Shown here: one piece after another, positions 26,199 through 37,482 of the stretch
Layout: each line of letters opens with the position of its first letter
How positions within the stretch are numbered: position 1 is the stretch's first letter
Notes under the pieces: model-generated
Seen by the model: the letters and a program-made list of their open reading frames with translations, nothing else
The model's database searches: none
What the model was told of the DNA's origin: nothing
Position numbers and translations under genes: made by a program
From: Cyclospora cayetanensis
Taxonomy: Eukaryota > Apicomplexa > Conoidasida > Eucoccidiorida > Eimeriidae
DNA: 64,000 nt
Reading direction: 5' to 3'
Assembly (NCBI RefSeq): GCF_002999335.1
Contig: NW_020312624.1
Location: forward strand, 151,494-215,493

Positions 26199-27332
26199 CG
26201 CACAGCGGTTAGGGGAGGGGGGAGGAAACGAGCGTGAGAAAGGCATATTTTTATATGCGAGAAAAAGCTTGCGCGGGTAGAAACGCGAAAGTGGTTTTTT
26301 CAAGGCCAAAGAGGGCTATGGAGGGACACATTTTTCTTTCGAGAGATATTAGTCGAGGAGACACTGGAGATAGCCAGGGAGAAAGCGGTCAGGATGAATA
26401 GAAACCTTCTAAGCAGCAGCAACAGCAACAAGCGCGAGGGCACCCCCGATGCAAGACACCGCACGCAGACAGAAGGAGAAAGGCAAGCAGAAGAGGATGA
26501 TGTGGATTTGCATCGTCCTCGGGCACCTTTTCTGCACACAAGCGCTGGAAGTGGGCAGCCTGCCTCACCTTCAGTTGGGTTGCTTCTTCGCTGCTGACGG
26601 CTCTTACAACAGGGCACCCTTTTGCCCACTGCATCAAGAGTTCCTGTGCCTCCAAGTCGACAGACAGCTGCTGCTCTCCAAAGGTGTTGGTGGAGTTGGC
26701 AGCTGTCACGCGTGTGCTTCGAAGGGCACGCGAAATGTCTCCTGAACGGCAGCAGAAATACAACAGATGCCACTGAAGAGAAGCCTTCGCTATATGCACG
26801 GTGTGCTGAGCCACCATAAGGGCATGTCGTGCTGGTGGTGCAGTTATTATCGGATCCGACAACAGCAACAACCCTTCGATGATGCGCAGAGCAGCAGCAC
26901 TTAAGGCCACCGCGCGATGCGCCTCTTCCACCAGGCAACACGCGAACGGAGGGGGGGAAAAGGGGAAAAACAGCCTTAAGAGGGGCTTCTTGAAGAACAT
27001 GGAATGCAACGCTCAAGAGTGCCTCCCCATCTGACGGCAGCGGCGCCTTCCCATTGCAGTATGGAGGCTACGGCTCTCTACGCAGCTAAGCAGGGAAGAT
27101 CTTGGCGCGGTACGTAGGACGCCTCCAAGTCTAGTCTAGGAGGGCAGACTTGTGTGGCAGACGTGGTGGTTAGAAAGGGGTAGGGGGGGAGTGCACACCC
27201 AGAAACTGCTGCACTATGCCCACCGCATTGCTCGAGAAGCGTAGGGATTGCGGTTTGAACATCCGGGTGTGCCGAGAGTTCGCACAGCAGTTCGGGGACA
27301 CTGAGTCCAACATACGAGGCCAGTTTCGACAT
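24300..27332 (-). CDS. Sedoheptulose-1,7-/fructose-1,6-bisphosphatase family enzyme (probable SBPase)
   Basis: Six exons: 27332-27224, 26741-26569, 26027-25868, 25557-25297, 24988-24810, 24377-24300, coding 319 residues with consistent phases. It carries the metal/phosphate-binding core (CWDPLDGSSIVDCNWAVASI), then LIGATGRQQV, VIYGPRTT and FCNPASPAAPAKLRLAYEVA, and ends DHRTPFCCGTEEEVKKFESF. The pattern DPLDGSSIVD with YGPRTT and the CNPASPAAPAKLRL segment fits SBPase-like members rather than classical FBPase. The reaction would be hydrolysis of the 1-phosphate of sedoheptulose-1,7-bisphosphate, feeding ribose-5-phosphate synthesis. The N terminus (MSKLASYVGLSVPELL) has no signal or transit peptide, so it is probably cytosolic. 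No in-frame ATG lies just upstream. Substrate preference is inferred. Confidence 0.92.
25034..25145. repeat. 32-bp tandem repeat, about three copies
   Basis: A unit combining ACAAATGAACGGCGTGGC with a GAGAGA run occurs three times in a row inside the bisphosphatase intron between exons 25557-25297 and 24988-24810. The copies are nearly identical, differing mainly in the length of the GA run. Confidence 0.9.
25600..25790. repeat. ATATAC/ATACAT simple repeat
   Basis: Imperfect TATACA/ATACAT tract in the bisphosphatase intron between exons 26027-25868 and 25557-25297. It contains one TGCATGCA motif near 25778. Confidence 0.8.
26132..26199. repeat. (TG)n microsatellite
   Basis: About 32 uninterrupted TG units, ending TGTATG. 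It lies in the bisphosphatase intron just upstream (minus strand) of the exon carrying the active-site motif. Confidence 0.95.
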
Positions 27333-27902
27333 TTTGGACGTTGCAGAGCTGCGGAGAAACGCGAAAAAAACAGATGCACTCGCGAAATCCAGCGAGTTGC
27401 ATGCACGCTCCCCTGTAGCGCGCAAGCTTTCAGCACGGCCAGCTGAAAGCACGGGGACGCAAGGGGCACACGGGCATTTCTTCTGTCTGGAGGCAGTAAG
27501 AAACACTAAAGCCCCTTTACAACCGCGAAATTTCAAGCTTCTATGCGCAGATTTGGGCTCACAGGCGGCTCAGGTGGAAAACCTGTGGGGGGGGTGGCTG
27601 TACACCGCACGACGTTCGAACTGATTTTCGTTGAAAGTTCTAGGAATTAGATGACTTCGCACAAGGTCGAAATTCGGGAAAAGAAGAGCGTTTGGCAACA
27701 CAGGAGTAGGGGTGCACACCGGCCACGTGCGTCCCCGGGGTGACTGGGGGATGCTTGATCGCCCGAACACACTGCACACGGGAGGGTCGGGGCTGTTTCG
27801 TGGTCTCAATAAGGCGCCAAACGGCCTCGGCAGATCCTTTTTCCTCGAGTATTTTTGTCTTGTTAGAGGGTTTCCTTTTGCCGGCGTCGGCGATTTGATG
27901 GC
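27333..27902. promoter_or_regulatory. Divergent intergenic region, probable shared promoter
   Basis: Only 570 bases separate the start codons of the minus-strand bisphosphatase and the plus-strand dipeptidase. Both promoters and 5' UTRs must lie here, or a bidirectional promoter serves both. No defined element could be recognised by eye. Confidence 0.5.
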
Positions 27903-30602
27903 ATGGAAAACGCAGTGCGGGGTCCCCCTGAAGAAGGGGCAAGTCGGCTCGCCGTGAGCTGCCTAAGGGAAGAGATGCGCAGCGTGCTGCGTGATAATCA
28001 GCCAGAGCACAAGCCGTGGTTGCGCTGGCCGGGTACCTTCGAAGCGATTCTCGACAGTGATATGCAGAAGACGCTACGGGAATTTTTGACTAGCCCTTTG
28101 ATCCACAGGGAAAGAATCAGGGAGGTAGGCAGGCTGCAGGAGGCTTCCTGAACAGGATACGATGCGCCAGACTGGCAGGGCGTTTTGGGAGAAGGCTGTG
28201 TCTAGGGAGGTGGCTGCTGCCCCTCCTGAGCTCCGATCATGGTTCTTCGTCTTATATCGAGAAACACCGAAGGATTCATGAGAATATACGTCATAGATGT
28301 ACGAATTTACGTCTGTGTGCACGAACGTGTATCTGCTCAATGTGCTCTTGAATGTCTGTTGTGTGGGTGACTGGCTGGGGGTGTCGCTTCGGCGAGTGAC
28401 CCCGATGAGGAGGGCCATGACATGGCCTGGAGTTTGGTTTCATTGGACTATGTACATGGTTTTAGAGCCGCTGCGCCTTTTCAGATACCTTTTTTTCCTT
28501 TTATCTTGCCAGCTGCCTCGCCTTCCTCTGAATTATCCTTGCTTGAGCCTTCCTCGCTCGAACGCGGTGACAACGACCGCAGATCTTCTCGCACCCCTGT
28601 CTCGATGCTGCGCGACGGCTCCTCCTTTTCAGGTTCAAACTAAATTTGCAAGCATCGCGGAGGCATCCGGAGTGGCATCAGAAGGGCACGCAGTTTTCCT
28701 ACAAGGAGGAACTTCGGATGAATGGAGCCTCTATTCGTGTACGCCTCTTCTCGTTTCAGAGCGCGCGTTTCACAGCGTATCGTCGAGATGCATCTCATCA
28801 TCTCATGAATGGTCTCCTGAATTTCCAATAGGGGATTTCCCTGTACCCACATATGTCTCGATATATAACATATCTATGATACAATAAATACTATGCATCC
28901 ACATATTCATATTTTTATTCATCTGTTTACGCGAAAGGCGTGTTGGGAACGTGTTTTCGATGAGCCTTTACGCAGTGTTTCGAGGTGTACGTGTGAGATG
29001 CAATAGCACGTCTAGCAGCGTGTGCTCTGCCTCCTGCGATCTGCTGTCCCCCTCCTCCGCTATTTTCGCTTGTTTCGCTGTCGTGACTCTCCTGCGCGCG
29101 TTCTCCTTAGCCGACTGCACCAAGTGCCCCTTCCGCCAAGAGGCCTTCTTCCAGTACCTGTTGGGAGTCAATGAGCCGGATCTGTTGGGGGTTTTGATTC
29201 TGTCTCGCAAAGAAGTTCTTCTTTTCGTTCCTCGGATTTCCAAGGACTCCCTGAGGTACAAAGTTTGCGGACTGTCTTCCCTGCCTGCCGGTGTACACGC
29301 AGCTAGCACCTTCGCACATGTTTGTGCAACGCCTCTGTTTCTGGCAGGCTTCTTCCGTTTTGCGTGGCTACATAGCCAGGCGAGGATTGCATGCAAAGGA
29401 AGCTGCGATCCTCCCCTAGGAACGCGAAAAGCCCCCCAAAACGCATGCACTTGTTCTTTTCTGCGCTTCAGGTTCGTAGGCCCCCCCAAGAGCGTCGCCT
29501 TCTACCAGGAGCGCTATGGAGTTTCTGACGTCATTCCGTATGAGCGTCTCGACGAGGTCGAAGTGGAACTAAAGGTATGTGTGTATGTATAGCCCCTCCC
29601 CCCTCCCCCCCCAAACATATTACTACGAAAAGCACACAGATAAAGCCGTTTTCTGTAGACCCTCAACTCCCCTTTTAGGATACCAGTCTCGAGCGAGCGT
29701 TTCGTCTCCTCTAATGCTTTTCTTCGCGTCTAGTCCCCTCGTATCAAACCTCTCGTATTCTTTTTCTTCTCCTCCTCCTGATACTCCCCCTCCTACACCC
29801 TCCTACCCCTCTACCCTAAACCTTGCCCGTCCCTTTCCTTCCCTCCTTCCCTCTTTCCCTCCCCCCTTCTGCCGTACTCGAGCCACCCCTAACCTCCTCC
29901 CTGCTTCTCATATTTCCCCGTCTCTCTGTCTGTCTTTGCAGAGCCGTGGCGTCCACACTCTGCATGTTCTCCACGGCATCAACTCGGATAGCGGTTCTCC
30001 TGCGGGACCCCCCAACGCCCTCAAGAACTTCTCTGCCTTTCGCATTGACACCGCGAAGCTGCACGGCATCCTTGTCGAAAGCCGACTCTACAAGGTGTGT
30101 TAGGCAGGGCGCTTTGGGAAACTTTCTCTCGGCCTCCAAGCGGCGTACGACTTCCCTCAAAACTCCCAGCCAGTCGTGGCAGGTGCAGCCCCTTCGAAAC
30201 TGCGCATGCGGAACTACTCCTGTCTGGCAGACACCCCTGGAAGCTGAGTTCTTGACCGCGGCTGCCTTATGTGCCTCGCAAGCCCACTGCTTTGTGGGGC
30301 GTCGCATTGCCAACTACGCGAGAGGGAGTCACCCACAACTTCCCCACAATGCCGTGCAGAGTGAAACCGAGGAAAAACGCACAAACAGCGGCTGCGAGAC
30401 ACGGCTAGTCGAGCTGCACGGCGAGGCCTTGTTCAAGGCTTTCGTTGGCGTTGCAGGAGGTGCCAGACACGTCGCTTACGACTGCATCTGCTGGTAAGAG
30501 CAGATGCTGCCCTTCCGCGGGTGTCTTCAAAGCCTGCTCTCTCAAACCGCCATCCAGTTAAGCCCCTACAACACACCAAAACTCTTTGCCAGCCACCCCC
30601 CA

Positions 30603-30654
<52 letters not shown>

Positions 30655-33534
30655 CAAAGCCGGCTCTACGAAAGAGAGCACCTCGGACAAATTTCTGCAC
30701 CAACATATATATGTGTATGAATACATATACATATATATTTACATATACTTTTATGTGGGTGTACGTGTATTTATGTGCATAGATGTGTGTAATGGCCTTA
30801 GTGTAAAAATCCGCGACCCCTGTCTAGACAGCTGGTTCCGTGATTTCCTATGTTCTTAGCTTCTTAATTCCACATCCTCTAAAGTGTCGGTGCAGTGCCT
30901 TCGCCATGATTGGCTGCATCGTATCGTGTCATGTCGCATCGCGTTCAAAACGTCTGCCTCCTATCAAGAACTGCTATCCTTGTCCTCTGTATTGCTTCAG
31001 TGCCGGCACACACGCATCAATTCTACACTACGGTCATGCAGGCAGGCCCAACGATGGCCTTATTAAGGACGGAGATTTGCTACTCTTCGATATGGTGCCT
31101 GTCTCGCATGCATGCCCTTCTTGCGTCCTCTTCTTCCTGCATGCATGCATCCTTGCGTGCTCACCTGTGCTTCCTCTGTGTCTCGCTTTTAGCCCTCTGC
31201 TTCGCGTTGCGCGATCTCCCTTCCGCACAAGGCTCCTCTGTCTTCAAGTGTATATCCACGTATATACTTTCGTTTCTGAATGCAAATGCGAGCCGCCGGG
31301 TGTCCTTAAGGCCACCCGTGTGTTTGAATGAAGGTGCATTGCACATGTGTATATTTATGTACATGTATGTGTTTTATGTGTGTATTTATATATATTTCAC
31401 CTATATTTATTGCATATATGACTCTGCATACATGTATACATCCGTACGTATACATTCGTATCTGTGCGTGTGTGTATGTGTGTTGGCGTCTGTCATGAGG
31501 TTTTGAGTTTCCTGCTTCGTAGTTTCTGTTGTGCGCTGCTGTGTTAAAAGGGGGGCGATTTTTCTGGGTATGCCACGGACATTACTTTCACCTTCCCAGC
31601 AAATGGCGTCTTCACGGAGATGCAGAAAGCGATTTACTCAGCAGTTCTGGATGCGCAGCAAGCGGTTCTAAGGAGGATGAAGCCCGGTGAGAGATGGACA
31701 GCGCTACACCGACTAGCGGAACGCGTCATCTTGAAGCACCTCAAGGTAACAACATCGCTTCATTCCAACCTCCAGCCGCTGCTGCATCAACGCGTGAGAG
31801 ACAGGAGCACGCAGCGTGACAGGCGGATGCTTGCGAGGTGGAGGATTGCACTTTTTCCGTCCACTAGGCACTGCAGACCGGCTCTCTTACGTAATAAAAT
31901 GCGCATATGTGGCGTGCTGCTTCCGTTGCCACACGCACTCTCTTTTATGTTTCCCAAAGGCAGCCTGCGCGGTGATCCGGGAAGGCTTCCATGTGCTGCT
32001 TCGAAAATGGCTTGCTTCCGTATGACATACAGATTGAGTTGTTCTCCTCTGCTTACTGCCCATTTCGTGCTGCAGCCCGCACTCTTTCTCTCCTTCTCTG
32101 TTTCTGAGGCCTTCCAGCTCTGCAGTAGCATGTCTTCCTTTCTTGCAGACGGGAGGTGGGGGCAAGCGCCACCATCCGGATGCAGAGAGCACCGCTGCAT
32201 ACAGAAAGAATGCGCGACGCTGTACATATATATATATCTATACATACATATACATACGTACATATACATACATATACATACATATCTATTCGTACATATC
32301 TGTACATACATATACATATGTATATACACATGCATATGTATACATACGTATATATATATATATGTATACATACATGCATATATAGACGTACATTTATATA
32401 CATGCATATCTATACGTACATATATAGACGTACATATACATACATACACACATATACATATAGATACATGTATATTCATACACATCTATACATACATATG
32501 TATACGTACATATGTATATATATACATTTATATACATACATACATATACATACGTACATATACGTACATACACATATACACACATATGTATGCATACGAA
32601 ACCCTATCTGTGAGAAAAAGATGACTGAGAAAACCCTGCCTACTGCGCATCGTTGGAGGGCAGCCCTTTGACGCGCCTTTGTCTTTTTAGAGTTTGCTGC
32701 CTGCTGTAGTGTTGGTGTTTTTCAGGATCTAGATTTACTCGTTGGCTCGCTGGAGGCGTGTGAAGCAGCAGCGTTGGGGAGTGTCTTCATGCCACACGGT
32801 TTAGGGCATTTTCTAGGACTAGACACACACGACGTGGGAGGTTTTACGGCTTCCTCGCCTCCGAGCAACGAGCCAGGCCTGTGCTACCTTCGAACAACCA
32901 GAATATTGGAAGAAGGCATGTGCATTACAGTTGAACCTGGTAGGGAGACGGTTACATAGGCTCAGCGAGGCTTTTCTCCCAGGCGTGTGCGTGTGGTGTA
33001 GGAGGCAGTGTGGGTCGGTAATGCGTGGGCATCCGTGTCTCTTTCTCTGTCTCTTTCTCTTGCTGTGCGGAAACGTGCGTCGTGCGTGTTGTGTTGTTTT
33101 GAGTGATCTTCTTCGCTTTCTGCGGAGGAGGAGAAGAACGGGGGTATTCTGGAGCAGAGCACAAGTCGAAAGACGTGTCAACCCTCTTGTCGAGGGTTTT
33201 CTTTTGCCTGCCGCGTTCCCTTTCAGGCTGTTACTTTGTAGAGCATCTGCTAAAGAAGGCTGCAGCCGATCCGACACAGGCCTCGTAAGGCACCTGCACC
33301 TGAGTGCAGAGGGGTGGGAGGGGGCAACAGCGTTTGCTGCCTTGGCACTCTCGCCTTCGCTGCGGCGCGCATCAGTTTTGGGGTATCGGTGCCTCTGTCG
33401 AATCGAAGCGGGCAGAGTTGCGAGCAGAAATCCCTTCTAACGCTGTGGCATCTCCTGTAGAGAAAGGGAGAGGGAGAGAGAGAGACAGAGATATAGACAG
33501 ACAGGGAGAGACAGACAGACACAGAGAGAGACAG

Positions 33535-33568
<34 letters not shown>

Positions 33569-34236
33569 TCAGAGACGCTACGACTGACAATCGACGACTG
33601 TTTCATAGGTCGCCTTGCGCGCTGCCTTAAGGCATGCCTGCTTCCTTTCTCGCTGCTACGCGGTCTGACTGAAACCTGGCTAGTTGTTGCTTGTCGAATT
33701 TCTTGCAGGCTCATGAACCTCCCGGAAATCCAGAAGTATGTGCATGTGGGAGGCGTCCGCCTGGAAGACGATGTTATTGTGACCAAGACGGGGATCCTGA
33801 ACCTTACAGTAAGCTCTCTTTCAACCCGATAGAGTTCAAGTCTGCCTATGTATATATGTACATATATATATGTATATATATATACATATATATATCCTCT
33901 CTGCCGTAAGGCTGGCTTCGAATCACTTCCTATCCCGCCAGCCAATGACCCCTCAAAGCAGCCAGCCTTTTCTTGCGTGGAGCTGTTTAGCCTTTTGTGG
34001 ATACAAAGCTTCTTCCGTCTCTCCTGCTCTGTAGCGCCCTTCTCCTGCCCTGGAAGTCTGCTCCCTGCAGCGTTGTTATTCTACCCTGTTAGGGATTTCC
34101 GCAGGAAGCCTCGCCTCGTTCTTTTGCGACAGCGGCGCACACGCCGACGGCCTCGTGTGCTCTCTGCTACGGGTGCCTGCAGGTAGTTCCGCGTGCAGTC
34201 GCAGACGTCGAAGAGTTGCTGCGCCTTGCCCCTTGA
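27903..34236 (+). CDS. Xaa-Pro dipeptidase (prolidase), M24B metallopeptidase
   Basis: Twelve exons: 27903-28124, 28633-28738, 29111-29255, 29472-29574, 29942-30094, 30231-30493, 31001-31094, 31551-31745, 32726-32939, 33227-33284, 33709-33808, 34183-34236, all in phase, giving 568 residues. Human prolidase is 493. The creatinase-like N domain includes FRQEAFFQYLLGVNEPDLLG. The pita-bread domain keeps the five metal ligands: Asp in LLLFDM, Asp in GYATDITFTFPANG, His in MPHGLGHFLGLD, Glu in ITVEPG and Glu in GVRLEDDVIV. Substrate-site segments such as LHYGHAGRPND are present. It would split X-Pro dipeptides using two metal ions, in the cytosol as there is no leader. Residues 1-74 are an extension not seen in typical prolidases. 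Exon 8 uses an AAG acceptor. C terminus: VPRAVADVEELLRLAP. Confidence 0.95.
29584..29935. other. Long pyrimidine-rich intron
   Basis: The plus strand is dominated by C and T over ~350 bases between dipeptidase exons 29472-29574 and 29942-30094, with CCCTCC and TTCCTT clusters. Open frames across it are composition artefacts. Confidence 0.7.
30605..30652. repeat. (CA)n microsatellite
   Basis: About 23 CA units in the dipeptidase intron after exon 30231-30493, followed by ATATAC-type sequence to ~30780. Confidence 0.95.
32222..32590. repeat. Long TATACA/TACGTACATA-type repeat
   Basis: About 370 bases of imperfect ATACAT, ACGTAC and ATATAT units in the dipeptidase intron between exons 31551-31745 and 32726-32939. 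It yields Tyr/Ile/His-rich spurious frames on both strands. Confidence 0.9.
33464..33572. repeat. GAGA/ACAGAC mixed microsatellite
   Basis: GA, ACAGAC and CA units over ~110 bases in the penultimate-region intron of the dipeptidase gene (between exons 33227-33284 and 33709-33808). Confidence 0.9.
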
Positions 34237-36083
34237 GCCGTAGCACAGAGGTGGGCAGAGACCGATAGAGGGAGGCCTGAGATACGAGAAACTCCGCCTC
34301 CTGCCTTTTTGAATCCACACGTTCAATTCGACAGCACTCTCACGGGGACAGATGTTTGTTCGCATGCCTTCTTTTTGACTCCTAGCTGCGTCGCAAGAAC
34401 AGCTTTAAGGCTAGCAAGCCCACGCACACTCCCCATTTTGCGCTGCACTCATCAAGGGAGGCATAGGGAAGAAACCGACCCGCTTACGCGGAGCCTCAGG
34501 CATTCCTGCGTTCTCCAACTCCAGCAAGGCCGGTAAATAGGCACTACGCTGTAGATGTGCTGACTTTCCAGCAAGCGGCGGGCTGCCTAATGAGCCACCC
34601 CTCTCTCGAGAGTCTAATTACCTCGACTCGAAGATGCTTCCATACGAGCTGGCTAGTCCTGCGAAGTTGTTAGCTCCAAGAACGAAAGAAAAAACCAAGG
34701 GTGGCCAAAATAGTGCCCCTCCTCCTAGCTAGCACGCATGCTAAAAAACCAAGCGTATAAGCTTAGATAGGTGCTCGGCCCGCTTCTTGGGCCTTTCTTA
34801 CTAGAAACGTCGCCCCTATCCTAAAGCGTTCGCCTGCAATAAAAGGAGAAAGGACTCCTGTTGCCCCCTCCCCACCCTCCCCCGTTAAGCCGAAACTGCT
34901 GGCAACAAAAGGAAATCTTGACACGATGTCAGAGAGTACAGTGCCGAATACATACAGTCCGCGCTATTCAGCATGCACTCCTTGCCTCGCGCACAGTATA
35001 TATACATTTCCGCGAAGCGGAAGGGTCTTCCTTCTCACTCTCCCTGTCTTTGATAGTTCTCAACTCTTTGGCGTGCTGCCCACTCGCCTTCTTTTGCAAC
35101 AGTGCCGACAGCAGGAAGAACGACCTACACGCTAATGGAGACAACAGTGACTGGACAAGTCAGGGGCCCGTTGTCTCGGTGCGTGCTCTGCAGACTCCGC
35201 GTGATCACGCCGCGTTTGTTAAGGCGGGTCGAGTAGGCGTGTGGGGGGTTGGGGAATCTTGTGCTATTGGCCGTTCTTCTTAGCGTGCAACACACGCGGC
35301 GGAGGGCCGTTGAGCAAAGAGACGCATGCCATGCAACACGAGGTGGCTTTCTCGTGTCAGTTGCCTCAGATAAACACAGACATTCCCAAGGAGGCCAGCC
35401 TCCCAGGTCCCCGCCTACTGTCCCTGTAAGCACCAGCAACAGCACAAGACCACCAGGGCAGGAGCTTGAATCGCGCGTTCGTGGCTCCGCTGCATGATGT
35501 CTCTTCAAGCCATAGGAATCGGCACTTCCTCCGTCTTGTGAGAACGTCCCCCGCAGCCACACATAGAGCCCCAGAAGCCGGGGTGCTGGTCCTGCGCGTA
35601 AAACAGATGACGCATCAAATCGAAGCAGTCATTCGATCAATTTTTCAATCGAACGCCTTATTGGAGGATGCACGCTTGAGTCTGCTTCTCGCCGGAGGCG
35701 CTAGCAACGAGCAGTGCCTCTCTATCGAACAGCTGACAAGGCGAGAAATTCCGGACGCCACGCGCCTCACCAGTCCAGGCACGTCATCAGATATTACGAC
35801 CTTTCAAAAGCAATGAGCGCAGGCAGCAACGCACAAGACACGAAGACCATCGATCTGCGAAGCTCCATGATTCGCACGGAGCCAGTACAAGTCTGCTCTT
35901 TCCTGAAACATGGGAACTGCCTAGCGTGGGTGCGAGCCAACTACTAACTGGCAACGGCTGCTCCCCCTGAAGAAGGGCTGCAAAGCCTTCTAAAAGTGAA
36001 AACAACGAGACTCTCCCTGTACCGGAGCTAATGTGAACTGCCGTGAATGTGGCCGTGCAAGGAAGGCCCTCTGTCCGGGGGCG
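34237..36083. other. Convergent intergenic region
   Basis: Between the dipeptidase stop (plus) and the ankyrin-type gene stop (minus). Short frames on both strands lack motifs. Both 3' UTRs are expected here. Confidence 0.5.
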
Positions 36084-37482
36084 TTAGCTAAAGCAAGCAG
36101 ACCTATTTTTACTGGCCTGAGCCGCGCTGTAGGAGCCGCGTGCCTCTCTCACCACTTTCGGCAATTCGTCTTCTTTGCCACTGGCAGGAGGAATCTCTGG
36201 ATCGCGAGCTTCCGGCTCAGGCTCAGGAGGGGGCGTGGGTGGTTTTTCGGGTCGTGGGGTGGCGCCGTATTTTACAAGCAGCTCATACACTGAGAACGCG
36301 CGTCGCATCCGCATGCACGCCACGAGAGAGAGGAATTTGCATAGCCACTCGACGATGACACGGAACAGGCCATGGAGCAAAGCGCACTTGTTGCTCCGCT
36401 CAGACAGAGAGAAGGAAGGGTGATGAAACTACTGGGAGCGTCCGTATGTGTGGCGGTACTCAGAAAGGGAAGCTACTGCACAGCGACTGAGCGTTTCATA
36501 CAGAAAGACGACACAAAAGGCAGCACGCAGACCAAACGGAAAGGATACACACACACTGCAGATGGAGGCATTACGCAACATAGTTATTGTGGCATTCACA
36601 ATCAGATGTACAGGCACAACGAAAAAACCGCAAGACGGCACTTCCTCGCTCTCCAACTTCTCACTAGGGGAGCCTTTCTCGCATCGATCAAGGGCCGTTC
36701 GGCCTTCACTATCCTCATCATTTATACTTTTACTCGCTCCCCTTTCCAGCATGGCTTGCACCCAGTCTATGGGCACCTATAGAAAGCCACAGGCACAAGA
36801 CCTAAAGAACACGAAAGGGCTCTCAGAACAAACACACACCAGCTGGGAAGGAAGAAGCAGGCACGGGCAGATCAATAGAAGCCTTGCCACACTGATGCTT
36901 GTTCAGACACTTGCAAGACTGGCATATAGTGTCCTTTTGCCCTCAACCGTTCTGCTGCTGTAGCACTTTGGTTGTGTAGATCGATAGGTATGCCCTCTAT
37001 TATGCTACTCCCTCCAATTTGAGATTTCTTCCCTTGGATGCTTGCAAATGGGGGAGACAGGTGGCTTTAAAGCGCTAGATACCTGTTGATCGCACGCCGT
37101 CATGAGCGCGGTGCTGCCATCTGTTGCCTTTGTGTTCAGATCCAAGTCTTCTTGCGGCAGAAGGTATTCAATGACTTTTTTCTTTTGCAGCATGATAGCC
37201 ATCTGTAGAAGAGTATACTTTGAAGCGTTGGAGCTGGGTAGGCGGACAAAGAGAGCGACAAACAAAGGCACAAACAGGACCGTGGAGTTTGCACTATCAA
37301 AGAAAACCCCACACGCATTCTCTTCCAGCTATTTTGCTCTGCCGCCCTTTCATGTAATGCTTGGCCTCTCTTGAGACTGGTTGCCGTCCTTACTTGTCTT
37401 CCATGTCTGACACGGGCTGATTCCAGTACCTCTTCATGGCCTTCACCGTTCCCAAGGAACCGTCTATAGGGAAGAGCACCAT
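36084..37482 (-). CDS. Small ankyrin-repeat-type protein
   Basis: Four exons: 37482-37394, 37233-37083, 36776-36629, 36289-36084, in phase, giving 197 residues. The N terminus is MVLFPIDGSLGTVKAMKRYW. Then come two to three degenerate ankyrin repeats: LLQMAIMLQKKKVIEYLL, DGSTALMTACDQQ, WVQAMLERGASKSIN and EGRTALDRCEKG, followed by VYELLVKYGATP. The tail is Pro/Glu-rich (PEKPPTPPPEPEPEARDPEI). Ankyrin repeats mediate protein-protein contacts; the partner is unknown. It points away from a second ankyrin-type gene starting at 44544, with which it shares a similar arrangement of repeats. The end at 36084 is the first in-frame stop. A GTGAGA donor earlier in the exon leaves room for another C terminus, but I saw no downstream exon. 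Confidence 0.72.

Noticed and set aside
31620..32671. Open frames of 60-334 codons rich in Tyr, Ile, His and Thr
   Set aside because: Mostly translation of the TATACA-type repeat inside a dipeptidase intron; only 31551-31745 is a real exon.
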